A stretch of 52,857 nucleotides of DNA from Lachnospiraceae bacterium UBA7784. Its GTDB lineage: Bacteria; Bacillota; Clostridia; Lachnospirales; Lachnospiraceae. The notes beneath the pieces were generated by a model. That model was given only the letters and a program-made list of their open reading frames with translations. It had not been told where the DNA came from and searched no databases. Location of the stretch: positions 1 to 52,857 of the forward strand of contig DLDA01000048.1 of the NCBI GenBank assembly GCA_002480925.1, read 5' to 3'. Below are positions 34,833 through 44,972 of the stretch, piece after piece; positions within the stretch are counted from its first letter, which is position 1, and every line of letters starts with the position of its first letter. The position numbers and the translations under genes are program-made.

Positions 34833-36097
34833 GTGAATATTCCGATATTGTTAAACAGATTGAATCATTAAAGCGCTTCGGACGCAGATCGGGACGAGAG
34901 GTCACAGAGCATCTGCTTCCCAAGCTTTCAGATCCTGACAGGGGTTTGAAGATTTTTCATATAGCCGGGACCAATGGCAAGGGCTCAGTCGCAGTCTATA
35001 TAGCTGCGGCCTTAGAGGCAAATGGCTTTAAGACCGGACTTTTCATCTCTCCTCATCTGATCACTATAAGGGAGAGGATCCAGGTGAATCGCAGATATAT
35101 AAGCGAGGCTGATTTTGCAAGACTGGCAGAAAGGGTTCTGTCTGTAAGGACGGACGAGGGGTATGAGCCGACATTCTTTGACCTGTGTCTGGCGACGGCT
35201 CTGCTTTATTTCAAGGAGCAGGGCTGCGATTATGTGGTATTGGAGACCGGACTTGGAGGCAGGCTCGATTCTACAAGAGGTATAAGCCAGACTCCGGTAG
35301 CAGGTGTTATAACCGCCATAGGTCTTGATCATACTGAAATTCTTGGAGATACGCTTGAAAAAATAGCAGATGAAAAGGCCGGTATCATCCGTGACGGAAT
35401 GCCGGTCATCATTGCTCATAACCTGCCATCGGTCAGGAGAGAGATAAAGAAATTCACAAGAGGCTACTTCGAATGTGATGAGGCCTATGATCAGACAGTG
35501 AGGAATTCAGTCAGCGCCCCGCTTATAGTGGCCTCTATGAAGGCCCAGCTTCGTGATCCTTCGATGACTCCGCCTCTTGCCGGGGATTTCCAGTTTGATA
35601 ATGAGGCGGCAGCCCTTGCGGCACTTGAGTTTTCCGACTCAATGGCTGACGTCTCAAAGGCACTTTCGGGAATCAGGTCAGTTACATGGCCGGCCCGTAT
35701 ACAGAAGATATCAGATGATCCTCTGTTTATAATAGACGGCTCCCATAATCCTCAGGGGGTCAAGGCGCTTTCTGGGACACTGAAGGAGACCTATCCGGAT
35801 AAGAGGTTTGTTTTTCTTATCTCAGCAATGAAGGATAAGGACGTGCGCCATATGGTAAGCAGGACAAAAAGCATTGCGGCTTCCTATATCTGCGCCGCTA
35901 ATCCGAGCACAAGGAGCCTCGATGCCGATAGTCTATGTGAGATAGTAAGGGATCAGGGAGCAGACGCGGTGGCAGCAGCTGATATAGATCAGGCACTTGC
36001 GATGGCAAGGAAGCTTGTCTCGGGTGAGAGTTCACTTGGAATAGTAGCCTTTGGCTCCTTGTATTTTGCAGGGGAATTATTAAAGAATTTGAGGTAA
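34829..36097 (+). CDS. folC: Folylpolyglutamate synthase / dihydrofolate synthase
   Basis: A 422-residue ligase of the Mur ligase family that adds glutamate to folates. Motifs: I-A-G-T-N-G-K-G-S-V (P-loop), T-A-I-G-L-D-H-T-E-I-L-G, E-K-A-G-I-I-R, and I-D-G-S-H-N-P-Q-G-V. The start is chosen at the ATGA overlap with degV. It is the expected length. Confidence 0.93.
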   Translation: MSEYSDIVKQIESLKRFGRRSGREVTEHLLPKLSDPDRGLKIFHIAGTNGKGSVAVYIAAALEANGFKTGLFISPHLITIRERIQVNRRYISEADFARLAERVLSVRTDEGYEPTFFDLCLATALLYFKEQGCDYVVLETGLGGRLDSTRGISQTPVAGVITAIGLDHTEILGDTLEKIADEKAGIIRDGMPVIIAHNLPSVRREIKKFTRGYFECDEAYDQTVRNSVSAPLIVASMKAQLRDPSMTPPLAGDFQFDNEAAALAALEFSDSMADVSKALSGIRSVTWPARIQKISDDPLFIIDGSHNPQGVKALSGTLKETYPDKRFVFLISAMKDKDVRHMVSRTKSIAASYICAANPSTRSLDADSLCEIVRDQGADAVAAADIDQALAMARKLVSGESSLGIVAFGSLYFAGELLKNLR

Positions 36098-36102
36098 GAC
36101 CA

Positions 36103-36993
36103 ATGCAGGCAGGCTATTTATTTCTAACAGTAAACAGCGGGGTCCTTACAGAATGGCTCAGGAAATTCCTTTCAGGCTCGCTTGATTTTTTCTGGAGCGT
36201 GGTCATAGCCCTTGTCGTCTGGTTCATAGGCGCAAAGGTGATCAGATTCATAAGGAAGGTCATAGCATCCTCGCTTGAGCGTAGAGAAGTGGATACAGGA
36301 GTCAGGCAGTTTACGGACGGCGTACTTAAGATCCTGTGCTATGTAGTGCTCATCCTTATCATCTTAAATCTTTTTGGAATCCAGACATCCTCGGTGGCAG
36401 CAGCGGTCGCCTCTTTAGGACTTACTGCAGGACTTGCCCTGCAGGGGTCTCTTTCCAACTTCGCCGGAGGGGTTCTTATACTTTTACTCAAGCCCTTTAA
36501 GGTAGGCGATTATATAATAGAGGATACACATAAGAACGAGGGAACAGTCACGGAGATCTCCATATTCTACACAAGGCTAAGGACTATAGACAACAAGATC
36601 GTCGTGATCCCTAACGGTACGCTTGCGAATTCATCGCTTACCAATGTTACGACCTCAGATAAGAGACAGACAGATCTGACATTTGCCATAAGCTATGATG
36701 ACGATCTGAGGAAGGCGGAGCAGCTCCTTAACCATATAGCAGAGACGACAGAGGGCAGGGTGGCAGGCACAGATATAAAGGTTTTTGTCAGAGAGCTTGC
36801 AGAATCCTCTGTGAATCTGGGCTTTAGGATCTGGCTTCCAATGGATGATTACTGGGATGGAGTCTGGAAAATAAATGAGCGTGTAAAGCTTACCTTTGAC
36901 AGGGAAGGGATAACGATCCCTTATAACCAGCTTGATGTTAATCTTATAGATAAAGAAAAGGAGAAAAATGGACAGGATACCGGAACAGTATGA
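36103..36993 (+). CDS. Small-conductance mechanosensitive channel (MscS family)
   Basis: A 296-residue MscS-type channel that opens on hypo-osmotic stress. Membrane helices lie near 25-50 and 80-100, followed by the pore helix A-S-L-G-L-T-A-G-L-A-L-Q-G-S-L-S-N-F and L-L-L-K-P-F-K-V-G-D-Y-I. The cytoplasmic domain (about 140-290) has the N-G-T-L-A-N-S-S-L-T-N-V segment. Its end overlaps the M16C gene by 26 nt. Confidence 0.93.
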   Translation: MQAGYLFLTVNSGVLTEWLRKFLSGSLDFFWSVVIALVVWFIGAKVIRFIRKVIASSLERREVDTGVRQFTDGVLKILCYVVLILIILNLFGIQTSSVAAAVASLGLTAGLALQGSLSNFAGGVLILLLKPFKVGDYIIEDTHKNEGTVTEISIFYTRLRTIDNKIVVIPNGTLANSSLTNVTTSDKRQTDLTFAISYDDDLRKAEQLLNHIAETTEGRVAGTDIKVFVRELAESSVNLGFRIWLPMDDYWDGVWKINERVKLTFDREGITIPYNQLDVNLIDKEKEKNGQDTGTV

Positions 36994-39913
36994 GCTCCTT
37001 AAGGAGCAGGAATTAAACGATATTCATTCAAAAGGCACGCTTCTTCGTCATAAGAAGAGCGGGGCCATGGTTACTCTGATAGAAAATGATGATGTAAATA
37101 AGGTATTCTATATAGGATTTCGGACCACGCCGGAGAATTCAAAGGGCACTGCCCATATCATAGAGCATACTGTGCTCTGCGGATCAGAGAAGTATCCTGT
37201 AAAGGATCCATTCGTAGAGCTGGTGAAGGGCTCTATGAACACCTTTCTTAATGCGATGACCTATCCGGACAAGACAGTATATCCGGTCGCATCGACAAAT
37301 GACAAGGATTTCTCCAATCTGATAGATGTCTATATGGATGCGGTCTTTCACCCGAATATCTATAAGTATAAGGAGATCTTCCGCCAGGAGGGCTGGCATT
37401 ATGAGATGGAGGACCTGGATTCTCCACTTACTATAAACGGAGTCGTTTACAATGAGATGAAGGGAGCCTTCTCATCACCTGAGGATGTGCTCGAAAGAGA
37501 GATAACCCATTCTCTCTATCCGGATACTACCTATGGAGTCGAAAGCGGAGGAGATCCGGCGGATATCCCTTCATTAAGCTATGAGGAATATAAGGCCTTC
37601 CACCAGAGATACTATCATCCTTCCAATTCATATATCTATCTGTATGGAAACTGCGATATGGCAGAAAAGCTCGACTATCTCGACAGGGAATATCTGTCTG
37701 CCTATGACGCTTACGATCCAGAGACAGAGATAGCCATGCAGCTCCCGTTTCAAAACAGGCATCAGGAGGAGAAGGATTATCCGGTCTCTGCGGATGAGAG
37801 CGAAAAGGGTAAGACTTTTCATTCGCTAAACTATGTTATCGGAAATGCACTTGATACAAAGCTCGTGATGGCCTTTGATATACTTGACTACGCTCTCCTC
37901 GAGGCACCGGGAGCTCCGGTTCGTCAGGCTATACTTGACGCCGGGATAGGAACAGAGGTCTATGGAGGGATACAGACTATTGCTCAGCCTTATTTTACTA
38001 TTACAGTAAAGGGTAGTGATCCTGAAAGGAAGCAGGACTTCATCGATGTAGTTGAAAGGACACTTACAGAGCTGTCTTCCAAGGGACTTGACCATAGATC
38101 CCTTCTTGCTGGTATCAATTCAGATGAGTTCAAGTACAGGGAGGCTGATTTCGGCGGTTACCCCAAGGGACTTATCTGGGGACTTGGAATCCTCGATTCC
38201 TGGCTCTATGACAGGATGGCAGCCTTTGACAGGGTGTCTATCCTTCCTATATACAAGGAACTTCGTCAGGAGATAGACAAGGGATATTTCGAGGAGCTTA
38301 TAAGCAGATATCTGCTTAGGAATCCTCACAGCTCACTGGTGACCTGTGCTCCTAAGGCCGGACTGCAGAAGAAGGAGGACGAGGCCTTCCGTAAGCAGAT
38401 GGAGGAGAAAAAGGCTTCTCTTACAAAGGAGCAGATAAGGCAGATAGTCGCAGATACAAAGCATCTGAAGGAATATCAGCAGACACCGTCTCCACAGGAG
38501 GATCTGGAAAAGATACCGCTTCTGTCGAGAGAGGACCTGGATAAGAAAGCCAGAAGGATAAATAAGCAGGTAATGCTTAAAAACGGAGTTCCTGTGATCT
38601 TTACAGATCAGGAGACCAATGGCATAGATTATCTTAACATCCTGTTTGACATAGGAAATACAGGACTTGACAAGGCACCGGCCTTTGCCTTCGGAAGCCG
38701 CCTGCTTGGACTTCTTGATACAGAGAAATACTCCTATAAGGACTTTTCGACCGAGGTAAATCTCCATCTGGGAAGCCTGTCTTCCGATGTCAGGGTGATG
38801 AATACAGGCACGGGCGATATAGATCCACTTCCGGGAGGAAGGACAGACGGATACAGGTTCTTTCTCGATATAAAGACCAAGTTCGTCTATGAGGAAGCAG
38901 AAAGCGCGATGGAGCTTATCTATCAGATGCTTCTTAAGACCGATTTCTCTGACAGAAAGAGGATAAAGGAGGTACTTCTCGAGGAAAAGAACGGTATAGA
39001 GATGCATTTCATGACCGCAGGTCACTCGGCAGCCGCCCTTAGAGGACAGTCTCATATAAGTAAAAGCGCAGCTCTTTTGGATGCAGTCGGCGGAGTAGGA
39101 TATCTTCGCTTCGTGCAGGACTTCGCAGCCAACTTTGACCAGAGGATAGACGACTTTGTATCATGGTTTAAGGGAGCTCTAAGAGAAGTCCTTTCACTAA
39201 AGACTATGGTGGTAAGTACGACAGGCAGGAGAGATGTTATAGATATAATAGACAGCTATGCTGATAAGGCCGGCGAGCTAATAGGATCAGAGGAGCCGCC
39301 TGCTTGCGCTGCCATCGAGCTCGATGAGACCTGCAGGAATGAAGCCTTTTCATCCGCATCAAAGGTAAATTTCGTAAGTATAGCCGGCAATTTCAGACAG
39401 AAGGGATATGACTATAATGGAGCCCTTCAGATATTAAAGGTTGCCTTAAGCTACGACTATCTCTGGATCAATATCAGGGTAAAGGGCGGAGCATACGGAT
39501 GCATGGCTGCCTTCCGCAGGACCGGAAGCACTACCCTAATGACCTACCGTGATCCGCACCTTAAGGAGTCAGAGGAAATCCTTCTCGCGACTCCTGACTA
39601 TATCAGAAGCTTTGATCCTTCAGACAGGGATATGACAAAGTATGTGATCGGAGCCATAGGAGCCCTTGATACTCCGCTCACACCATCTATGGAGGGCCAG
39701 CTGGCGCTTAGGTCAGTGATAGAGGGTATTTCAGATCAGGCCATACAGAAGAGCAGGGACCAGGTCCTTGGGGCAAGCCAGCAGGATATAAGGGACTTAG
39801 CCGATATGATAAAGGCAGCTCTTGATGATGGAGCGCTTACGGTCGTAGGGTCAGAGGAGGCGATAGAGGAGAACAGGGGCCTCTTTGACAGAACGGAGAA
39901 TCTATTTGAATAA
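36968..39913 (+). CDS. M16C (presequence-protease/insulinase family) metallopeptidase
   Basis: A 981-residue cytoplasmic zinc peptidase with four insulinase-like domains. The inverted zinc motif is H63-I-I-E-H67, followed by the family segment L-C-G-S-E-K-Y-P-V-K-D-P-F. The domain for closure is near 450-500 and the C-terminal half has the G-G-A-Y-G segment with Y at about 845. It is like PreP/Cym1 and likely degrades peptides. It starts inside the end of mscS and overlaps era by 8 nt. Confidence 0.93.
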   Translation: MDRIPEQYELLKEQELNDIHSKGTLLRHKKSGAMVTLIENDDVNKVFYIGFRTTPENSKGTAHIIEHTVLCGSEKYPVKDPFVELVKGSMNTFLNAMTYPDKTVYPVASTNDKDFSNLIDVYMDAVFHPNIYKYKEIFRQEGWHYEMEDLDSPLTINGVVYNEMKGAFSSPEDVLEREITHSLYPDTTYGVESGGDPADIPSLSYEEYKAFHQRYYHPSNSYIYLYGNCDMAEKLDYLDREYLSAYDAYDPETEIAMQLPFQNRHQEEKDYPVSADESEKGKTFHSLNYVIGNALDTKLVMAFDILDYALLEAPGAPVRQAILDAGIGTEVYGGIQTIAQPYFTITVKGSDPERKQDFIDVVERTLTELSSKGLDHRSLLAGINSDEFKYREADFGGYPKGLIWGLGILDSWLYDRMAAFDRVSILPIYKELRQEIDKGYFEELISRYLLRNPHSSLVTCAPKAGLQKKEDEAFRKQMEEKKASLTKEQIRQIVADTKHLKEYQQTPSPQEDLEKIPLLSREDLDKKARRINKQVMLKNGVPVIFTDQETNGIDYLNILFDIGNTGLDKAPAFAFGSRLLGLLDTEKYSYKDFSTEVNLHLGSLSSDVRVMNTGTGDIDPLPGGRTDGYRFFLDIKTKFVYEEAESAMELIYQMLLKTDFSDRKRIKEVLLEEKNGIEMHFMTAGHSAAALRGQSHISKSAALLDAVGGVGYLRFVQDFAANFDQRIDDFVSWFKGALREVLSLKTMVVSTTGRRDVIDIIDSYADKAGELIGSEEPPACAAIELDETCRNEAFSSASKVNFVSIAGNFRQKGYDYNGALQILKVALSYDYLWINIRVKGGAYGCMAAFRRTGSTTLMTYRDPHLKESEEILLATPDYIRSFDPSDRDMTKYVIGAIGALDTPLTPSMEGQLALRSVIEGISDQAIQKSRDQVLGASQQDIRDLADMIKAALDDGALTVVGSEEAIEENRGLFDRTENLFE

Positions 39914-40811
39914 TACAAAAAGCGGGTTTGTTACTCTTATAGGCCGTCCGAATGTAGGGAAGTCGACGCTTATGAACAGGATCATAGGCCAGAAGATAGC
40001 CATAACAAGCAACAAGCCTCAGACAACGAGAAACAGGATAGAAACAGTATATACAGACGAAAGAGGACAGATAGTCTTTCTCGATACACCTGGCATTCAC
40101 AAGCCCAAGAACAAGCTCGGCCAATATATGCAGAGGGTCACGGCAGCAGCCATGAACGGCGTGGACCTGATCCTCTGGCTTATAGAGCCCGATGAGTTCG
40201 TCGGAGGAGGAGACAGCTATATAGCATCAAGGCTTGCCTCAGGTAAGACTCCGGTCATTCTGGTAATAAACAAGATCGATTCCATCCCTCATGAAAATAT
40301 CCTGATGACCATAGAGGCCTACAGGAATCTGCTGCCCTTTGTCGAGATAGTGCCGGTATCGGCCCTTCGAAACAAGGGGATCGATGATCTGGTCTCTACT
40401 ATCTATAAGTATCTTCCCGAGGGCCCTTATCTGTTCGACCCGGATACCATAACGGATCAGCCGGAGAGAGCGATAGTATCCGAGATGATAAGGGAAAAGG
40501 CCCTTCAGGTGCTTTCCTGCGAGGTACCTCACGGAATAGCCGTGATCATAGATTCCATGAAGGACAGGGAGGAAAAGCATATCTGTGATATAGACGCGAC
40601 CATCATATGCGAGAGGGAATCCCATAAGGGGATCATAATAGGAAAGCGTGGAGCCATGCTTAAAAGGATAGGTACAAACGCAAGGTTCGAGATAGAGCGC
40701 CTTCTGGGCTGCAAGGTCAATCTGAAGCTCTTTGTCAAGGTCAAGGAGAACTGGCGCGACAGCGAGGTCCTTATGGCCAACTATGGCTTCCGTAAGGAAG
40801 ATGAGGAATAG
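39906..40811 (+). CDS. era: Era GTPase
   Basis: A 301-residue GTPase needed for 30S ribosome maturation. G1 G-R-P-N-V-G-K-S, G2 T-T-R-N, G3 D-T-P-G and G4 N-K-I-D are present; the KH domain (about 200-300) has V-I-I-G-K-R-G-A-M-L. The TTG at 39906 is chosen over one at 39885 because GGAG lies seven bases before it and the length then equals the typical 301. It overlaps the M16C gene by 8 nt and is followed by recO, a common pair. Confidence 0.95.
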   Translation: MNNTKSGFVTLIGRPNVGKSTLMNRIIGQKIAITSNKPQTTRNRIETVYTDERGQIVFLDTPGIHKPKNKLGQYMQRVTAAAMNGVDLILWLIEPDEFVGGGDSYIASRLASGKTPVILVINKIDSIPHENILMTIEAYRNLLPFVEIVPVSALRNKGIDDLVSTIYKYLPEGPYLFDPDTITDQPERAIVSEMIREKALQVLSCEVPHGIAVIIDSMKDREEKHICDIDATIICERESHKGIIIGKRGAMLKRIGTNARFEIERLLGCKVNLKLFVKVKENWRDSEVLMANYGFRKEDEE

Positions 40812-40814
40812 GAC

Positions 40815-41570
40815 GTGGCTATTGGCAGTGAGCTTGTAAGTGCAAATGGCTTCGTGATCTCATCAATGCCTATAGGAGAAAGCGACAGGAGGATAGAGGT
40901 CCTTACAAGGGAGCTTGGAAAGGTTTCTGCCTTCGTAAGAGGAGGCGCTAAGCCGAGAAGCCCGCTGCTTGCGGCCACGAATCCGTTTTTTTTCGGTGAG
41001 TTCGAATTTTTTGCAGGAAGCAGCAGCTATACTCTCCGGTCAGCAAGACAGAGGGCACGCTTTGACGACCTGCTGAAGGATCTCGATGATACATATATGG
41101 GCATGTATATCCTTGAGGTGGCAGGTTATTTCGGCAGGGAGGGCATAGATGAAAAGGACAGGCTGAACCTCGTCTATGCGGCACTAAAGGCTCTTATAAG
41201 GCATGAGGTCAAGCGGGAGAGCATAAGGATAATATACGACCTGCGTACAATGATGGTAAACGGAGTCTATCCAGATGCCTTCTCCTGCAGGGCCTGTGGT
41301 AAAAGGCTTGATGTAAATGCCATAAATCTCTTCTGTCCGGCAGACTGCTTTTTCTATGATTGTGATTGCCGTGACAGGATAAAGGGCACAGCAAGAGAGC
41401 TGTCTCCGGCACTTTTATATACTATACAGCTTATCTTCTCGCTGCCTGCCGGAAAGCTCTTTTCGTTTGATGTAAACGGACAGGTCCTTTTGGATCTGGA
41501 GTTCATAGCAAAGAGGCTTAGGGCAGTTTTCTTTGAGGAGCACAGATTCAGAACGGAAAGCTTTATCTGA
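40815..41570 (+). CDS. recO: RecO DNA repair protein
   Basis: A 251-residue RecO with an N-terminal OB fold (about 1-80) and a helical domain with four Cys (Cys-x2-Cys near 155-158 and a Cys pair near 172-182) forming a zinc site. It helps load RecA on gapped DNA. GTG start with AGGA upstream, three bases after era. Confidence 0.9.
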   Translation: MAIGSELVSANGFVISSMPIGESDRRIEVLTRELGKVSAFVRGGAKPRSPLLAATNPFFFGEFEFFAGSSSYTLRSARQRARFDDLLKDLDDTYMGMYILEVAGYFGREGIDEKDRLNLVYAALKALIRHEVKRESIRIIYDLRTMMVNGVYPDAFSCRACGKRLDVNAINLFCPADCFFYDCDCRDRIKGTARELSPALLYTIQLIFSLPAGKLFSFDVNGQVLLDLEFIAKRLRAVFFEEHRFRTESFI

Positions 41571-41585
41571 TAGTGACAGGCCTTC

Positions 41586-41613
41586 TTGCAAAAAATGTCA
41601 AAGGGCGTATAAT
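41586..41613 (+). promoter_or_regulatory. Promoter close to the start of the 41623 gene
   Basis: TTGCAA (41586-41591), 16 bp, TATAAT (41608-41613). Only nine bases separate the -10 box from the ATG, so any leader would be about three bases, with no usable Shine-Dalgarno (AAAAGG lies two bases before the ATG). Confidence 0.65.
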
Positions 41614-41622
41614 AAAAAGGCT

Positions 41623-42321
41623 ATGGAAAGACAGTTGACAGAAGAAGAATACAGATTAAGGAGGCTTCGCCACCGCAGGGCAGTCCTCAGAAAAAAGAGA
41701 AGGGAAAGAAGGATCCTTCTTATAGTTACGGGCGCGGCGCTTGCAGGAGCAATCTTTTTCATCGCCCTTGCAAACGGGGCATTTGAAAAAAGATCCGGGG
41801 AAAACCTCCTTACTATAAAGGAAGACGGGACAATAGTCTACGAGGAGATAGAAAGGACAGATTCCGATCCGGCCGATGTGAAGAAATTCGTCAGGTCGGA
41901 GATAGAGGCTTACAATGCAAAGAATGGAAAGAACAGCATAAGGCTTCAGAGGTTTGACGCAGGAAAGGAAAGTATATATCTGCGGACGCTATATCGGGAT
42001 GCTTCTGTATATTCTGATTTCACAGGCTATGATCTCTTTGTAGGAAAGGCAAATGGGGCAAGGTCTGCCGGATACCCTGCCGACGGCTCATATATATGTG
42101 TCAGGGGAGAAAAAAAGCAGGAAGCCAGCGCCGACGCATTCGATAGTGAAAGGGTCGTAGCCATAAGGGAATGGGGACTGACTGTGTCGGTTCCGGGACA
42201 GATCAGCGCCTATTCAGAGGACTCGGATGTGACATACCAATCCTCCGAAAAGGACAGGATAAAGATAAATAAGCGCTCCGACGGGACGCCGGCAGGGCTT
42301 ACATATATTTTTTATAAATGA
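41623..42321 (+). CDS. Conserved single-pass membrane protein between recO and glyS
   Basis: A 232-residue protein: a strongly basic cytoplasmic N-terminus (about 1-27), one membrane helix (about 28-48), and an extracytoplasmic domain with I-K-E-D-G-T-I-V, a V-R-S-E-I-E-A-Y-N-A-K-N-G helix and F-T-G-Y-D-L-F-V-G. I recall similar proteins next to recO/glyS in Lachnospiraceae but no function. The upstream start at 41533 overlaps recO and lacks support. Confidence 0.6.
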   Translation: MERQLTEEEYRLRRLRHRRAVLRKKRRERRILLIVTGAALAGAIFFIALANGAFEKRSGENLLTIKEDGTIVYEEIERTDSDPADVKKFVRSEIEAYNAKNGKNSIRLQRFDAGKESIYLRTLYRDASVYSDFTGYDLFVGKANGARSAGYPADGSYICVRGEKKQEASADAFDSERVVAIREWGLTVSVPGQISAYSEDSDVTYQSSEKDRIKINKRSDGTPAGLTYIFYK

Positions 42322-42339
42322 TTAAGGAGAACTATCATC

Positions 42340-43737
42340 ATGGAAAAAAGTCTTGACACAATTGTTGCACTCGCAAAGAACAGGGGATTCGTCTATCCTG
42401 GATCAGAGATCTACGGAGGACTCGCAAATACCTGGGATTACGGCAATTTGGGAGTTGAGCTCAAGAATAATGTAAAGAAGGCCTGGTGGCAGAAGTTCAT
42501 ACAGGAAAGCCCTTACAATGTGGGTGTGGACTGTGCCATCCTTATGAATCCACAGACCTGGGTTGCTTCAGGACATCTGGGAGGCTTTTCAGATCCACTG
42601 ATGGACTGTAAGGAGTGCCATGAGAGATTTCGGGCAGACAAGCTGATCGAGGATTTCGCAGAGGAGAATGGAATTGAGCTTGAGAGCTCAGTGGATGGCT
42701 GGACCAATGAGCAGATGGAGTCCTGGATCGAGGACCATCAGGTGACCTGCCCTTCATGCGGCAAGCATAACTTTACTCCTATAAGACAGTTCAACCTTAT
42801 GTTCAAGACTTTCCAGGGAGTGACAGAGGATGCCAAGAACACAGTATACCTCCGCCCTGAGACGGCCCAGGGTATCTTCGTAAACTTCAAGAATGTCGCA
42901 AGGACCTCAAGAAAGAAGATCCCGTTCGGTATAGGACAGATTGGAAAATCCTTCAGAAACGAGATCACTCCGGGTAACTTCACATTCCGTACCAGAGAGT
43001 TCGAGCAGATGGAGCTTGAGTTCTTCTGTGAGCCAGGAACTGACCTCGAATGGTTCCATTACTGGAGAAAGTTCTGCCATGACTGGCTTCTCTCACTTGG
43101 CATCAAGGATGAGCATCTGCGCTTAAGAGATCATGATCCTGAGGAGCTGGCCTTCTATTCAAAGGGAACAACAGATATAGAGTATACCTTCCCGTTCGGC
43201 TGGGGTGAGCTCTGGGGAATTGCGGATCGTACGGACTATGACCTTGGACGTCATCAGGAAGTTTCAGGTCAGGATCTGACCTACTTCGACGATACAAAGA
43301 ACGAGAAGTATCTTCCTTATGTTATCGAGCCTTCACTCGGAGCAGACCGTGTGGTTCTTGCCTTCCTCTGCGAGGCCTATGATGAGGAAAATATAGGGAC
43401 AGAGGAGAAGCCTGACATGCGTACAGTGCTTCATTTCCATCCTGCACTTGCTCCGGTAAAGATCGGAGTGCTGCCTCTTTCAAAGAAGCTTGCCGAGCCT
43501 TCGCAGAAGGTATGGGAGATGCTCTCAAGGAAATACAACTGTGAGTATGATGACAGAGGAAATATCGGAAAGAGATACCGTCGTCAGGATGAGATCGGAA
43601 CACCTTTCTGCGTGACCTATGATTTCGACTCTGAGGAGGACCACAAGGTCACAGTCCGTGACAGGGATACGATGGAGCAGGAGAGAATCGCTATCGATGA
43701 GCTTTCCGACTACTTTGACGAGAAGCTTGCATTCTGA
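42340..43737 (+). CDS. glyS: Glycyl-tRNA synthetase (single-chain dimeric type)
   Basis: A 465-residue class II synthetase, alpha-2 type rather than the GlyQ/GlyS tetramer. Signatures: [11 protein letters not shown] at the N-terminus, Cys-x2-Cys pairs in the zinc-like insertion (about residues 88-142), R-P-E-T-A-Q-G-I-F (motif 2), G-x-S-F-R-N-E-I-x-P, and the C-terminal E-P-S-x-G-x-D-R motif 3. AAGGAG precedes the ATG. Confidence 0.95.
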   Translation: MEKSLDTIVALAKNRGFVYPGSEIYGGLANTWDYGNLGVELKNNVKKAWWQKFIQESPYNVGVDCAILMNPQTWVASGHLGGFSDPLMDCKECHERFRADKLIEDFAEENGIELESSVDGWTNEQMESWIEDHQVTCPSCGKHNFTPIRQFNLMFKTFQGVTEDAKNTVYLRPETAQGIFVNFKNVARTSRKKIPFGIGQIGKSFRNEITPGNFTFRTREFEQMELEFFCEPGTDLEWFHYWRKFCHDWLLSLGIKDEHLRLRDHDPEELAFYSKGTTDIEYTFPFGWGELWGIADRTDYDLGRHQEVSGQDLTYFDDTKNEKYLPYVIEPSLGADRVVLAFLCEAYDEENIGTEEKPDMRTVLHFHPALAPVKIGVLPLSKKLAEPSQKVWEMLSRKYNCEYDDRGNIGKRYRRQDEIGTPFCVTYDFDSEEDHKVTVRDRDTMEQERIAIDELSDYFDEKLAF

Positions 43738-43769
43738 CATGGCAGTAGAAGGACTAAGGAGAGAAAAGG

Positions 43770-44795
43770 ATGAAGCACAGGATTTGCGGAATCATCGGGA
43801 TAGTAATCACTCTTATCTTACTTATACTCTATCTTCCGCCTCTTTTGATCTATCAGATCATTGATATAGGAAATATCATAGGATATATAGTTGCGGCTCT
43901 TGTACTTGTCTTTTCCATACAGGAGCTTGTAAGGGCCGGGGCTGACTCCGGCAAGAGAAACTATGACAGATCCCAGGCCGGAGGGACCAGAGGAAAGCTT
44001 CACAGGCAGTTCAACCATGATATGGGAAGGGATACTGTACTGATCGAGCGGGGAGGCTTAGGCAGCTTTACGGCAGACAGATCGATAGGCTATGATGGAG
44101 ATCGGACAAGCCATGCTCCGGCTATTATCTGGACCATTATCTTTGCGCTTATAATAGCCTTCTATGCCCAGGGGCTTATACGTATAGCCTCCGCTTCTAC
44201 AGTCACTGCCACGGAGAGTGGCTCTGAGACGAGCCTGGTGATACTAGGATGTGGTGTCAGGGGAAGGCGTCCGACCAGGATGCTCAGGCAGAGGATAGAG
44301 GCTGCAAGGCTCTATCTGCTCACCAATCAGGATATTGTTGCGGTAGCAAGCGGTGGAATCGGGGCAGGTGAATCAATATCGGAGGCCTCATGCATCAGGG
44401 ATTATCTGACATCCTCCTCGCTTGCAGATCAGGACAGGACCTTCTTTGCAGAGGCATGCAGGCTTCATGGCATTGATGCAGAGCAGATCATTTCAGATAA
44501 TGGCGGCTCTGTTCCTGTCATAGATGCTCACAGGGTCCTTGTGGATCAGGAATCCTCGAATACAGAAGAAAACATAGGAAATGCTATAAAGCTTCTCTCA
44601 GATGGAGAATATCCATCCTCCTCGCTTGTCCTTGTGACTCAGGGCTATCATCTCTACCGCAGTGAAAGGATAGCGGCTTATAAAGGGGCAGAGGCAGCAG
44701 GCTTTACGGCTCCGGTCGAGTGGTGGGCAGAGCCAACCTATGCGACAAGAGAGTGTGCGTCTCTTTTATATCATTTAATAGATATTTCACATTGA
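43770..44795 (+). CDS. YdcF/SanA-like membrane protein (DUF218)
   Basis: A 341-residue protein with two N-terminal membrane helices (about 5-30 and 35-55) and another at about 115-140, then a DUF218 domain (about 150-340): V-I-L-G-C-G-V-R-G, L-T-N-Q-D-I-V-A-V-A-S-G-G, S-S-N-T-E-E-N and V-T-Q-G-Y-H-L-Y-R-S. This family includes SanA/ElyC of envelope maintenance. Its ribosome site is AAAAGG. It follows glyS by 32 nt. Confidence 0.85.
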   Translation: MKHRICGIIGIVITLILLILYLPPLLIYQIIDIGNIIGYIVAALVLVFSIQELVRAGADSGKRNYDRSQAGGTRGKLHRQFNHDMGRDTVLIERGGLGSFTADRSIGYDGDRTSHAPAIIWTIIFALIIAFYAQGLIRIASASTVTATESGSETSLVILGCGVRGRRPTRMLRQRIEAARLYLLTNQDIVAVASGGIGAGESISEASCIRDYLTSSSLADQDRTFFAEACRLHGIDAEQIISDNGGSVPVIDAHRVLVDQESSNTEENIGNAIKLLSDGEYPSSSLVLVTQGYHLYRSERIAAYKGAEAAGFTAPVEWWAEPTYATRECASLLYHLIDISH

Positions 44796-44834
44796 GGACA
44801 CACATTTTTCACAAATGCTTAGTATACTTATAAC

Positions 44835-44926
44835 TGTCGAAAGGACCAAAGCCTTTCGATGGAAATTGTTTTCGTTTTTCATACTCCCCCTCTTTTTGGA
44901 GCCTCGCTCGAGGCTCCTTTTTTTAT
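44835..44926 (+). ncRNA. Candidate small RNA with C-rich loop and intrinsic terminator
   Basis: A -10-like TATACT at 44823-44828 precedes a stem TCGAAAGG/CCTTTCGA (44837-44844 with 44852-44859), then a single-stranded U-rich stretch with ACTCCCCCTC (44882-44891), and a perfect nine-base terminator (GGAGCCTCG 44898-44906 with CGAGGCTCC 44909-44917) and T run. The C-rich motif is complementary to GGAG-type ribosome sites. The promoter is weak and no -35 is clear, so this could merely be the end of the upstream gene's transcript. Confidence 0.45.
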
Positions 44927-44972
44927 GCCTTTGATCCATGCTGTTTTTAAGGCAATCTTTAGGATATCTTCA

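Noticed and set aside
38333..39055. 240-codon minus-strand frame inside the M16C gene
   Set aside because: It is a shadow of the strong plus-strand peptidase frame; no ribosome site or family pattern. The same applies to 13003-13599 and other antisense frames.
39885..39905. Earlier TTG start of era
   Set aside because: The TTG at 39906 has GGAG at the right distance and gives the usual 301 residues.
44897..44925. Shared GGAGCC/GGCTCC in terminators (4991, 21977, 44898) as a DNA uptake signal
   Set aside because: Only three cases, all in terminator stems; this is likely just a GC-rich stem preference.
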